Source: Flavobacterium agrisoli (GTDB lineage: Bacteria > Bacteroidota > Bacteroidia > Flavobacteriales > Flavobacteriaceae). Taken from it: DNA of 64,000 bases. A program made the position numbers and the translations under genes. The stretch covers positions 682,001 through 746,000 of the forward strand of contig NZ_JAEHFV010000002.1 of assembly GCF_016522065.1 (NCBI RefSeq), in the 5' to 3' direction. Positions within the stretch are counted from its first letter, which is position 1, and the number at the start of each line of letters is the position of its first letter. Below are positions 33,923 through 42,598 of this stretch, piece after piece. The notes under the pieces were generated by a model. It had not been told where the DNA came from. It made no database searches and worked only from the letters and a program-made list of their open reading frames with translations.

Positions 33923-35140
33923 ATGAAAATCAATAAAATATCAATTTTGTTTTTATTGGATAAGGTAAAAACAAACAAACAGGGCAAATGTCCTGTAAAA
34001 TGCAGAATCACATTCAGTGGTAAAAGAAAACCCTTTTCAACTGGATTGTTTATAAAACCTGAAAATTGGTTTAGTGAAGAGCAATTAGCGAAGCCCTCCA
34101 ATGAAGAAAATGATTATATAAATACCCAAATGAGCCTGATTAAAAATAAAATTAATCAGGCTTTTTTATTTCTACAAGTTCAACAAAATACCTTTAATGT
34201 TGAAGATATTTATTTACAGTATAAGGGAGAAAAAGGAAAATCGAGCAAAACTATTTTGGAACTGTTTCAAGAGCATAATGATAAAGTAGAGAAGTTAGTA
34301 GGTAAAGATTATGTTATAGGCACACTATGGAAATTCAGGCAAGCGAAAGAACTGTTGAAATCCTTTTTGAAATATCAGTTTAAAAAGAAAGACTTTGAAT
34401 TTGCAGATCTTTGTCTGAAATTTCTTCTTGATTATGAGTTCTTTCTTAAAACTGAAAAAAATCTCAGTCAAGCTACTATAAATAAAACAATTCAAAGATT
34501 TAGGAGAATTGTTAAAATTGCCATCTCAGAAGGTTTTTTAGAAAAAGACCCATTTTTAATGTATAAGGTAAAAAGAGTAAAAAAAGAAGTAGTTTATGTC
34601 ACGCCTGAAGAGCTTTTTAAATTAGAGAATTTCAAATTTTCACAGCTAAGATTAAAACAAGTAAAGGATATGTTTGTTTTTTGCTGTTATACAGGCTTAG
34701 CATATAATGAAATGCGAAAATTAGAACAACAACACATTGTTATTGGTTTCGATGGTAATAAGTGGATTAAAATGAGAAGAGATAAAACCCAGAAATTAAT
34801 TAGTGTTCCTTTACTTCAGCAAAGTAACAATTTGATAAAGGAATATTTTGATAGTAGTTTAAGGTTTGTATTTCCTGTCATAAGTAATCAGAAGTTTAAT
34901 TCCTATCTAAAGGAAATTGCTGAAATTATTGGTATTGAAAAAAACCTAACTCATCACATCGCACGAAAGACTTTTGCTACTACAGTTTTACTATACAATG
35001 ATGTGCCTATGGAAATTGTATCTGAATTGCTAGGTCATTCAAAAATGAGTATTACTCAAGAACATTATGGTAAAATAGTTCAAAAGAAAATAAGTGAACA
35101 CATGAAGATTTTATCAAGAAAGCTTGATAATTTGAATTAG
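33923..35140 (+). CDS. Tyrosine-type site-specific recombinase (integrase)
   Basis: This 405-residue integrase has an N-terminal arm-binding domain (DKVKTNKQGKCPVKCRITFSGKRKPFSTGLFI), a SAM-like core-binding domain (about 105-210) and a C-terminal catalytic domain. Catalytic residues visible are HIARKTF (H-x-x-R), LLGHSKMS (GH) and the nucleophile in EHYGKIV. The first arginine position reads TGLAYNEM rather than TGLR, a substitution typical of Bacteroidota element integrases. It is the gene nearest attL, as expected for a tRNA-targeting element. Confidence 0.93.
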   Translation: MKINKISILFLLDKVKTNKQGKCPVKCRITFSGKRKPFSTGLFIKPENWFSEEQLAKPSNEENDYINTQMSLIKNKINQAFLFLQVQQNTFNVEDIYLQYKGEKGKSSKTILELFQEHNDKVEKLVGKDYVIGTLWKFRQAKELLKSFLKYQFKKKDFEFADLCLKFLLDYEFFLKTEKNLSQATINKTIQRFRRIVKIAISEGFLEKDPFLMYKVKRVKKEVVYVTPEELFKLENFKFSQLRLKQVKDMFVFCCYTGLAYNEMRKLEQQHIVIGFDGNKWIKMRRDKTQKLISVPLLQQSNNLIKEYFDSSLRFVFPVISNQKFNSYLKEIAEIIGIEKNLTHHIARKTFATTVLLYNDVPMEIVSELLGHSKMSITQEHYGKIVQKKISEHMKILSRKLDNLN

Positions 35141-35146
35141 TTAATT

Positions 35147-35175
35147 TGCAAGGTTTGCAGTTTTTGCAGACCTTG
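35147..35175 (+). repeat. Hairpin after the integrase
   Basis: GCAAGGT and ACCTTGC arms enclose a TTGCAGTTTTTGCAG-type loop that contains two TTGCAG/TTGCAG-like words. There is no T run, so it is more likely a protein-binding or attachment-related repeat than a terminator. Confidence 0.45.
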
Positions 35176-35206
35176 CTACTAATTATGGTTTAGTAAATTT
35201 TTAGTT

Positions 35207-36013
35207 ATGGCTTTATACAAATGGAAAAAATTTGGTGCTAGTAATAATGAAGCAGAGTTATATAATTCTGCTGATATGGTAACTTACGAGTTGAGTTTTG
35301 AAAACTTTTCAGATGAAGTTAAATCTCTAACGAAGTCTTTTTCTTTAAATTATAAAAATGCAGAAATCCCCAAATTTAATAATAGATTATTAATAGACTT
35401 AATGGCTAGACATGATTTAAGTGTGACAATCGAAGAGTTTGTTACGATTGGGTGTGCTCTGCAATACCAATGGATGATGAATTCAAAACTATATGAAAAA
35501 GATGATGAATTATTGAATGACTTTGATAAACTAAAAAAAGGTTATAAATCTCTTTTTGATATTTTGGAGAAGTTTCTTTTTGCCGATAATCAAATAGATT
35601 TACATTCCATTTCCTTCAAATTCAATTCAAGCGGTACTACTAAGGTTAATAACTTTTTTGTTTTGAAAGAACTATACGATGCCATGTGCTTAGGATATGG
35701 TATAAATAAAGATAATTTTCATAAAAGAAAGGGTGAAATACTATCGTCAACTAATCAGGTTATATTATCTAAACTAGGTGAAAAGACTAAATATGATTAT
35801 GCTCAGGTGCTATATCATGCCTTAAGGGATGAATTCTCTAAGGATGCCGATGCATTAAAGTTTATTGGTGCATTTTTTCACATCTTCCAAGTGCCAACCA
35901 ACAATAGTCACACTCGTGATTTATTATATAAAGATATTACCGAAACTCTAGAAATAATAGATATCAAAAATTTCAGACATTACATTGTTGGTAGAAAAAG
36001 TTTATACCATTAA
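35207..36013 (+). CDS. Hypothetical protein of the integrated element
   Basis: I do not recognise this 268-residue protein. It is soluble, has no signal peptide or membrane segment, and is mostly helical. The N-terminal part is charged (ALYKWKKFGASNNEAELYNS). It sits between the integrase and the DUF3987 gene in the same direction, so it may belong to the element's core rather than to cargo. Confidence 0.6.
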   Translation: MALYKWKKFGASNNEAELYNSADMVTYELSFENFSDEVKSLTKSFSLNYKNAEIPKFNNRLLIDLMARHDLSVTIEEFVTIGCALQYQWMMNSKLYEKDDELLNDFDKLKKGYKSLFDILEKFLFADNQIDLHSISFKFNSSGTTKVNNFFVLKELYDAMCLGYGINKDNFHKRKGEILSSTNQVILSKLGEKTKYDYAQVLYHALRDEFSKDADALKFIGAFFHIFQVPTNNSHTRDLLYKDITETLEIIDIKNFRHYIVGRKSLYH

Positions 36014-36138
36014 TAGCATTGAAAAAAAAATGTTCTTTTTTTTGATTTATTCTGTTCCAAATTTCCCTCTCTATCTAAAGTAATTTTGTAGTCGAAAAAT
36101 AGGAAAGCCCTATTTTAAACTTTAAATAAAAATTATTT

Positions 36139-37467
36139 ATGATTGAAAAAATCAAAAAATTAGAAGTTGTTGTAAATTCTTCTTTAGATGGCAATTTATA
36201 TGTTAATGAAAATATATATGAAAAACTGCCACCCTTACTAAAGGGCTTGGTAGATTGTTTTGAAGGAAGGGAAAAAGATGTTATTCTATTATCTTCTGTT
36301 GGAGTACTAAGTGCTTGTTTGCCAAATGTTATTGGGGTTTATAATAAAAGAACAGTATGTGCTAATTTATATACTTTTATTATTGCTCCACCTGCCTCAG
36401 GTAAGGGGGTAATGAATTGGTCTCAAAAATTAATAGAACCAATTCACGAAGCAGTGGTGGCAGCAAGCAAGCTTAAAATTGCAGAAACCAGAAGCCAGAA
36501 TAGAGGGACAAATTTTGATTTGCCTAAATTAGAATTAAAAGTTATTCCTGGGAATACTAGTTCATCAAAAATTCATAGTCATTTACAAAATTCATCAGAG
36601 AGTTCATTGATTTTTGAAAGTGAGGCTGATTCTCTTTCGAAGATGCTAAAGAATGAGTATGGTGATTTTTCAGATTTGTTAAGAAAAGCATTTCACCACG
36701 AAACAGTTTCAATAAGCAGACAATTAGATGATAGGTATGATAGTATAAAAAATCCAAAATTATCTATTGTGCTTTCTGGAACTCCAGATCAAGTTCAGCC
36801 TCTTGTAAATTCTAAAGGCAATGGGTTATTTAGTAGGTTCTTATATTACAATTTTAATGATTATCAGGGTTGGCAAGACGTTTCTCCAAAAGCTCAAGCA
36901 ATTAATTATGATGATTTATTTGATGATGCAGGAAGAGTTGTAAAATTGATATATGACAAACTTAAAGGATTAGAGAGAGTTGATGTTAAATTAACTGAAT
37001 TACAATGGGATTCTTTTCAAGAAAGAATGTCAAGGGCTGATCAAATTATTAGAGATACTAGAAAAATTGATTTTACATCAGTTGTAAGAAGAATGGGCTT
37101 GATTGGTTTTAGAATAATTATGATATTAACCATTTTAAGGAAGTACGAACAAATTGATGAGACTACTGCTGAAGTTTATGCTGATGACTTGGATGTTGAG
37201 CTTACTATTGAGTTAGTAAAAATTCTTTTTGACCATTCTTTGAAGGTATTTGATATGTTTAATAGTAAAACAATTAGTTTAACTATGGCTGAGAGAGGTT
37301 TACTGTTAAGACTTCCCGAAAATTTTAGAAGAGCTGCTGGATTAAAAATAGCATTAAACTTTGGTTTTGCTACAAGAACTTTTGATGATTTATTAAAAAA
37401 ATGGGAAAGTAAAAAAGTCATTTGTAAAGTTTCTCAAGGAAATTATAGAAAGATTGTATTAAATTAA
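36139..37467 (+). CDS. DUF3987 domain protein
   Basis: This 442-residue protein matches DUF3987, a P-loop family found next to primase domains in plasmids, phages and integrative elements and thought to act in element replication. The start of the domain is LPPLLKGLVDCFEGREKDVILLSSV in segments. Walker A is APPASGKGVMNW (around 83-94). The middle has SSESSLIFESEADSLSKMLK, and SGTPDQVQPLVNSKGNGLFSRFLYY is a classic DUF3987 motif. No primase domain is fused and none is encoded nearby. A terminator follows at 37514-37548. Confidence 0.82.
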   Translation: MIEKIKKLEVVVNSSLDGNLYVNENIYEKLPPLLKGLVDCFEGREKDVILLSSVGVLSACLPNVIGVYNKRTVCANLYTFIIAPPASGKGVMNWSQKLIEPIHEAVVAASKLKIAETRSQNRGTNFDLPKLELKVIPGNTSSSKIHSHLQNSSESSLIFESEADSLSKMLKNEYGDFSDLLRKAFHHETVSISRQLDDRYDSIKNPKLSIVLSGTPDQVQPLVNSKGNGLFSRFLYYNFNDYQGWQDVSPKAQAINYDDLFDDAGRVVKLIYDKLKGLERVDVKLTELQWDSFQERMSRADQIIRDTRKIDFTSVVRRMGLIGFRIIMILTILRKYEQIDETTAEVYADDLDVELTIELVKILFDHSLKVFDMFNSKTISLTMAERGLLLRLPENFRRAAGLKIALNFGFATRTFDDLLKKWESKKVICKVSQGNYRKIVLN

Positions 37468-37513
37468 AAGTTAAGTAATGCAATAGTTGCAAAAGCAGCA
37501 AAGTTTGCAAAAT

Positions 37514-37548
37514 AAAAAGCAGACATCTAGAAATAGGTGTCTGCTTTT
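37514..37548 (+). terminator. Terminator after the DUF3987 gene
   Basis: GCAGACATCT/AGGTGTCTGC stem (one G-T pair) with a loop of about 6 nt and a T run. The preceding 30 bp contain repeated TTGCAAA/GCAGCAAA words. Confidence 0.75.
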
Positions 37549-37614
37549 TTTGTTTTAAATATTTAAGTAAAAAATCATTCATCCTATTATTAACAATTTT
37601 AAATATTATTATTT

Positions 37615-38478
37615 ATGCAATTAAGACAATCAGAAAGGAAGAAAGCTAAAATAAAACTAGCTCTTCAAGGGAGTGCAGGAAGTGGTAAAACTTATTCAAG
37701 TTTACTATTAGCACAAGGTTTAACAAATGGCAATTTCTCTAAAATAGCTATTATTGACACTGAAAATGGTAGTGCAGATTTATATGCGCATTTAGGTCAG
37801 TACAATGTACTAACATTAACACCTCCATTTACACCTGAAAATTACATCAAGGCAATTGATGTATGTGAAAAGGCGGGAATGGAAGTAATTATTATAGATT
37901 CTATCTCACAATCTTGGGAAGAGTTGTTAGACTATCATAGCTCTTTGGCAGGAAATTCATTCTCCAATTGGGCAAAAGTAACTCCTAGACAAAATGCATT
38001 CATAGACAAGATTTTACAAGCAGATGCACATGTTATAGCAACAATGCGGACTAAACAAGATTATGTACTTAACCAAAAAGATGGGAAATATATCCCTGAG
38101 AAAGTAGGTTTAAAAGCCATTCAAAGAAATGATTTGGACTATGAATTTACAATAGTATTTGATGTAGATATTAAACATTTTGCTGTTTCTAGCAAGGACA
38201 GAACAGGTCTGTTTATGGGTAAACCAGAGTTTATCATCAATTCTCACACAGGAAAAAAGATTCTGGAATGGTGTAACAGTGGAACTAACTTACAAGATGC
38301 ACGACAAAAAATAAAAGCATCCTTAACTATAGCTGAACTTACAAAGTTATATAGTCAGTATAGTGAATGGAGAGAATTACTTGAGTATGATTTTAAGACT
38401 CAGAAAGATACTATAAATGCAAAAGAATTAATATTAAACCCTAAAACATTTAGCAACAATGGAGCTACAATTAACTGA
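37615..38478 (+). CDS. Sak4-like RecA-fold ATPase
   Basis: This 287-residue AAA_24-type nucleotide-binding protein resembles phage Sak4 single-strand annealing ATPases and their relatives in Bacteroidota elements. Walker A is GSAGSGKT (19-26). IAIIDTENGSADLYAHLG is the segment after the first helix, and Walker B is EVIIIDSISQSWEEL. It also has VIATMRTKQDYV and an acidic DYEFTIVFDVD. The role is likely recombination or replication of the element. Its end overlaps the DUF3871 gene by 20 bp, so they are co-translated. Confidence 0.85.
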   Translation: MQLRQSERKKAKIKLALQGSAGSGKTYSSLLLAQGLTNGNFSKIAIIDTENGSADLYAHLGQYNVLTLTPPFTPENYIKAIDVCEKAGMEVIIIDSISQSWEELLDYHSSLAGNSFSNWAKVTPRQNAFIDKILQADAHVIATMRTKQDYVLNQKDGKYIPEKVGLKAIQRNDLDYEFTIVFDVDIKHFAVSSKDRTGLFMGKPEFIINSHTGKKILEWCNSGTNLQDARQKIKASLTIAELTKLYSQYSEWRELLEYDFKTQKDTINAKELILNPKTFSNNGATIN

Positions 38479-39496
38479 ATCCCCAGAAAGAGCATTCCAG
38501 TTAAAACCTGTTATGCCTACTAGCCCAAATTATATTGAGCTAGCTAGTAGTTTGAATGAATTTAAAGCACCTAGTTTTATTTCCAAACCTTTTATTGAGG
38601 CTAACACATCAGAAATTGGTTTAGAAGTCTTAAAAAGTGATTGTGTTATTCCTGTCTTTTCTAAAGATAATGAAAGAACAATTGCCCATCAGGAGTTTAT
38701 AAACTTAGCTCAGGATTGTGCTAGTAAAGCATTCCCTAATCATATTTTTGATGAACCAGAGATACGTGTGTCACATCAAATAAAGGGTAGAACTCCTGAT
38801 GCAATACATAAACAAGCAAGGGATTTACTAGATCACGAAAGAACTCAATATTTTGAAAGGATGGCTTTCATCATTAGGATTCCAAGTATTATTGAAACTA
38901 TCAATGGAAATGAAATTGCTCTCACTATTGGTGGAGTAAGGAGTTACAATTTAGAGAATTTATACAATAAAAAATCCTTTGAAAAATTTAAATTTTTCAT
39001 TGGGTTTCAAGTAAAAGTGTGTTGTAATCTTTGTGTAAGTGCAGATGGGTTTGTAGAGGAAATGCGGGTAAGTTCGTACCATGAGCTTGAGAGTAAAATT
39101 ATGGAGGTCCTCTACAATTTTAATACTGAAAGGCAATTAGTACAAATGCAGCAATTCTCTAAGCTATCTCTCTCTGAACATCAATTTGCTCAGTTATTGG
39201 GAAGAGCTAGGCTATACCAACATTTACCTAAAAAGGATAAGTTGAGCATTCCTAATTTAAGCTTCAATGATGGACAGCTTAACACCATAGCAAAAGATTA
39301 CTATGAAGATGAAAGCTTTTGTAGAAATGAGCAAGGAGATATAAACCTTTGGAATGTTTACAACCTCTTTACTCAAGCCAATAAGAGCAGTTATATTGAC
39401 ACATTTCTGGATAGAAATGTAAATGCCTTTGATTTTACAAAAGGTGTTTCAAAAGCACTAATTGGTAGTGGAGACTACCATTGGTTTTTGAGTTGA
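38459..39496 (+). CDS. DUF3871 family protein
   Basis: This 345-residue protein matches DUF3871, seen almost only in Bacteroidota mobile elements. Landmarks are EIRVSHQIKGRTPDA, LDHERTQYFERMAF, IALTIGGVRSYNLENLY and KVCCNLCVS. The layout recalls phage DUF932 proteins. It follows and overlaps the Sak4-like gene, consistent with a single-strand-DNA handling module. Function unproven. Confidence 0.82.
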   Translation: MELQLTESPERAFQLKPVMPTSPNYIELASSLNEFKAPSFISKPFIEANTSEIGLEVLKSDCVIPVFSKDNERTIAHQEFINLAQDCASKAFPNHIFDEPEIRVSHQIKGRTPDAIHKQARDLLDHERTQYFERMAFIIRIPSIIETINGNEIALTIGGVRSYNLENLYNKKSFEKFKFFIGFQVKVCCNLCVSADGFVEEMRVSSYHELESKIMEVLYNFNTERQLVQMQQFSKLSLSEHQFAQLLGRARLYQHLPKKDKLSIPNLSFNDGQLNTIAKDYYEDESFCRNEQGDINLWNVYNLFTQANKSSYIDTFLDRNVNAFDFTKGVSKALIGSGDYHWFLS

Positions 39497-39500
39497 GAAT

Positions 39501-39530
39501 ATCTCCTCACTTAATTGTGGGGAGATTTTT
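39501..39530 (+). terminator. Terminator after the DUF3871 gene
   Basis: ATCTCCTCAC/GTGGGGAGAT stem (one G-T pair) with a TTAATT loop and TTTT tail. It overlaps the last codons of the convergent HEPN-motif gene, which starts to read from the other side. Confidence 0.75.
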
Positions 39531-41072
39531 ACTCCAAAAAATTGAACAATATCTATTTTCTTCTTTTTCTCCAAATGAAGGTAAAACATTTTGTATTTTT
39601 TTTGATTTATTCATATGTAAAATAGCAATAAGCTTTTCATCACTGAACGAAGAGTTTTCAAATGATCGTTCCCTCATATTCTCTAAGTAAATAAGTACTC
39701 TAATATACTTGGTTGATAATTGCTTTTCTTTTGAAAAAAAAATTGTTTTTGTGTTTTTAAAATTTGTAGCCTCTTTTAATAGTAGTTTAGTATTGTTCCT
39801 GATAAAACTTTTTATATCTCCTATTGCATTTTTATTTAAGACTAAGCAATGTTTTTCAATAACATTATAAAAACTTTTACTATGAAACTTTATATACCTA
39901 CTTTCAATTAATTTTCCATAATTTAAATGATTACTAAACAAGTTTTTGTACGACTTTAAATGGTCTAATTTCTTTCCGAATTTTTTTTGATCAAAAAAAT
40001 AAGTACCATCTGTTATAATATCTTGAACTCCATCATTTATATAAGCCCTGAGCTTGTTCATGTCAAAACTTTGCCAACAAGGCATTTTAAATTTCGTTTT
40101 TATTTGAATAAATAAAGTATCATAAGCATTTGGCATAAGATGTTCCAAATAAATAGCAGTCTGATAGGCAGATAAATTCATGAAATCTCTACTGTTTAAT
40201 ATAGTTGAAACGTACAAATTACATTGTTTTTTGTGGTTAACAGTTGTGTCATAGTTGTATAAAATTTTCCAAGCATAGTGTTCTGCTTTGGTTTTTAATT
40301 CATTAATTTTAATTGAATTGGGAATTAATATATTTTTTTCTTCAAAAACGAATAAATTTATTAAGTAAAATTTTCTATAGGCGTATGCTATACCATTTAC
40401 TATATCTATAAGTTCATCAAATTTTTTAATAAACTCTTTAATGGTAAGTGAAATTTCTTTCTTTTTATCTCTAAATATCATTGATTTTCCATTAAATAAC
40501 ACACTTCCATGAGCAATTGCATTTCTTATAGTATGATTATATGCATTTGATAAAAAGTCAAACTCTTTTGTTGTAACTAGTGTTTCTACGCAATTAAAAA
40601 TATCCAATTTTTCTACTCCTTTATTGTTTTTTTTTCTTAAATAATATGCTATGGGTTTAATTAATCCCATTAATATTAAGTCATTTATTTTTAAGTATTC
40701 ATACAGATACAGATTACTAATTTCGTATATAGCTTCAACCTCTTGATGTGAAATGTTTTTTTCATGAATATCCTTATTATTAATTTCATCTAATGCTTTT
40801 AGAGCCTGATCTAAATCATAAAAATTAAAAGCAATAGATTCAATTAGAGTTTTTCTATTGCTGGAGTGCTTAATTGTTGAGTCTAAAAAATTTGAAAATA
40901 AACTAGATGTAAATTTATCATAAAATTTATTTGGAGAGGATAGGTGATAATGTACGAGAGAAAAAAAGTTTTCATGCTTACATAAACTAGTCTCAGGTAT
41001 ATTCGAGAGAATTATTTTTGAATATTCACTATGCGATTTTTCATTGAAAAGATTTCTTAAAGGTACAGCCAT
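39507..41072 (-). CDS. HEPN-motif protein, candidate antiviral ribonuclease
   Basis: I do not recognise this 521-residue protein as a named family. It contains NHTIRNAIAHGSVLF (residues 179-193), an exact R-N-x-x-x-H motif (R183, H188) within a helical region, the signature of HEPN-type ribonucleases in abortive-infection systems. The context (FDFLSNAYNH before it, then a charged FRDKKKEISLTIKEFIKKFDEL helix) resembles HEPN domains. The rest is almost all helical with no membrane segment. It is the only large minus-strand gene in the element, preceded by 470 bp of noncoding DNA, as is usual for cargo. RNase and defence roles are inference. Confidence 0.65.
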   Translation of the reverse strand: MAVPLRNLFNEKSHSEYSKIILSNIPETSLCKHENFFSLVHYHLSSPNKFYDKFTSSLFSNFLDSTIKHSSNRKTLIESIAFNFYDLDQALKALDEINNKDIHEKNISHQEVEAIYEISNLYLYEYLKINDLILMGLIKPIAYYLRKKNNKGVEKLDIFNCVETLVTTKEFDFLSNAYNHTIRNAIAHGSVLFNGKSMIFRDKKKEISLTIKEFIKKFDELIDIVNGIAYAYRKFYLINLFVFEEKNILIPNSIKINELKTKAEHYAWKILYNYDTTVNHKKQCNLYVSTILNSRDFMNLSAYQTAIYLEHLMPNAYDTLFIQIKTKFKMPCWQSFDMNKLRAYINDGVQDIITDGTYFFDQKKFGKKLDHLKSYKNLFSNHLNYGKLIESRYIKFHSKSFYNVIEKHCLVLNKNAIGDIKSFIRNNTKLLLKEATNFKNTKTIFFSKEKQLSTKYIRVLIYLENMRERSFENSSFSDEKLIAILHMNKSKKIQNVLPSFGEKEENRYCSIFWSKNLPTIK

Positions 41073-41545
41073 AAAGTAAAAATATATAAAAAAAATAATT
41101 TTAAAAAAAATGCTTGGACAACTGACTCTAGAAGATGGCTGTGCCTTTTTTTATTTTTAAAGAGTCCCCGCCAAACTTTATAGCAATTTACTTTTTTTTG
41201 AGTCTAGATAAATTCTTAAAACAGTTTGTTTTTATTTCTGTAGAATTTTTTGAGTATTGTTTTGTCAGTACTTTATTGATATAAACATTTAAAGGTGTTT
41301 TTTACTAATCGAGTATTTTTTTACTCATTCTATAAAATTTTTAGAATGTTTTTTTATTCTCTATTTATTTCTATTTCTCCACAACACTAAACACCCCCAC
41401 TTATTTTGGACAGGAGAAAAAATCTTCTGGCTAGAATAAAAACATCAAAAAACATCTATCTAAGAATTCAAGTTGAAAGCTGTAATTTTTTGTAGATGTT
41501 TTACTGCTTTTATTTTAGCTATTGTTCAACTCAAATTCAAAAATT
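41073..41545. other. Noncoding AT-rich region of the element
   Basis: This 473-bp region separates the HEPN-motif gene from the JAB module. It has several small hairpins (for example GAGTATTTTTTTACTC and ATTCTATAAAATTTTTAGAAT near 41310-41360) and a C-rich patch at 41396. It could hold promoters for both directions or an origin of replication or transfer. None can be asserted from sequence. Confidence 0.4.
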
Positions 41546-41941
41546 ATGGTACGTATTATTAACTATGTAAAAAGACAAACAGAGGAAGGAAAAGAATTCT
41601 GTGTTTTAGAAATTCAAAGCGGTGTAGAAATGGTTTTAAGCAGTAAAACAAATCAATTCTACGCGACAGCTAAAAAAGCAAATATTACTTCAACATTTGA
41701 CGAAGTAACGTGCAAAGCTCTTATTGGTACTGAAATGCCTGGTACTATAGAAAAAATTGCTTGCCAACCTTTTGAGTACACTATTAAAGAAACTGGGGAA
41801 GTAATTACTTTAAATCACAGGTATCGCTATGAACCAGAATTAACCCAATCTTTAAAAGAAGATCAAGCAATTCAAAACTTATTAGGTAATGAAAATTCAT
41901 TTTCTAAAAATGGTCAGCAAAACGAATCATTCGTAATGTAA
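41546..41941 (+). CDS. Small conserved protein of Bacteroidota mobile elements
   Basis: This 131-residue soluble protein starts MVRIINYVKRQTEEGKEFCVLE and is rich in beta-strand patterns up to about residue 95, then has a polar tail (GNENSFSKNGQQNES) that resembles the disordered tail of single-strand-binding proteins. I choose ATG 41546 over ATG 41522 because the extra residues (FNSNSKI) are leader-like. It precedes the RadC-like gene with a terminator between. Function unknown; a DNA-binding role is only suggested by the neighbours. Confidence 0.6.
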   Translation: MVRIINYVKRQTEEGKEFCVLEIQSGVEMVLSSKTNQFYATAKKANITSTFDEVTCKALIGTEMPGTIEKIACQPFEYTIKETGEVITLNHRYRYEPELTQSLKEDQAIQNLLGNENSFSKNGQQNESFVM

Positions 41942-41947
41942 ACTATC

Positions 41948-42007
41948 AATCCGTCCACTTTTCGTATTATCCTTTATATAGGTGTACAAAATAAGGACGG
42001 ATTTTTT
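41948..42007 (+). terminator. Long-loop terminator before the RadC-like gene
   Basis: AATCCGTCC (41948-41956) pairs perfectly with GGACGGATT (41995-42003), followed by a T run. The loop of 38 nt is unusually long, so it may instead be a leader structure of the next gene. Confidence 0.55.
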
Positions 42008-42020
42008 TAAATTTTAAATT

Positions 42021-42455
42021 ATGGAAGTAGCAGAAATAAAAGTTTCTTATTCAAATACCAATTTTGAAAAGATAAAAGTAACTAATAGCCAAATGTTGTT
42101 TGAGCTAGCAAAAACAAATTGGAATCATGATCTTATTGAATTTCAAGAAGAAGTAAAATTGGTTCTATTAAATAGAGCTAATTTAGTTCTAGGCATCCAC
42201 AACTTATCAAAAGGAGGCATTTCAGGAGCTATTGTAGATATTAGAATTATTCTAGCTATAGCATTAAAGTGTAATGCTTCATCTCTAGTATTGATTCACA
42301 ACCACCCTAGTGGCAACTTAAATGCAAGTCAATCTGATATAGCAATCACAAAAAAACTTAAGGAAGCTTGCATTTTATTAGATCTAGTGCTTCTAGATCA
42401 TCTAATTGTATCTTTGAAAGACTACTATAGTTTTAGTGATAATGGAATCCTTTAG
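42021..42455 (+). CDS. RadC-like JAB-domain protein
   Basis: This 144-residue protein is the JAB/MPN metalloprotease-like domain of RadC. The zinc motif is complete: LVLIHNHPSGNLNASQSDI (H-x-H-x(7-8)-S-x-x-D), with an upstream glutamate-type position in the N-terminal half and ISGAIVDIRIILAIAL before it. The helix-hairpin-helix N-domain of chromosomal RadC is absent. Short RadC-like proteins are typical cargo of Bacteroidota mobile elements; their activity is unknown. Confidence 0.85.
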   Translation: MEVAEIKVSYSNTNFEKIKVTNSQMLFELAKTNWNHDLIEFQEEVKLVLLNRANLVLGIHNLSKGGISGAIVDIRIILAIALKCNASSLVLIHNHPSGNLNASQSDIAITKKLKEACILLDLVLLDHLIVSLKDYYSFSDNGIL

Positions 42456-42598
42456 AGCTAGAAGGAACAATGTAGCTTTAAGAAGTTCTTTTAATCACTA
42501 ACCTAAGATATGTTGTTTTGGACAAGAGTGTGTAAAATGCAAAAGTTCTCAGATATTTTTATAATAGCCAAATTTTACTACTTTAGTAAAAAAAAGAA

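Noticed and set aside
41073..41545. oriT or replication origin
   Set aside because: There are small hairpins and a C-rich patch but no recognisable nick site, iteron set or replication-initiator gene, so it is left as unassigned noncoding DNA.
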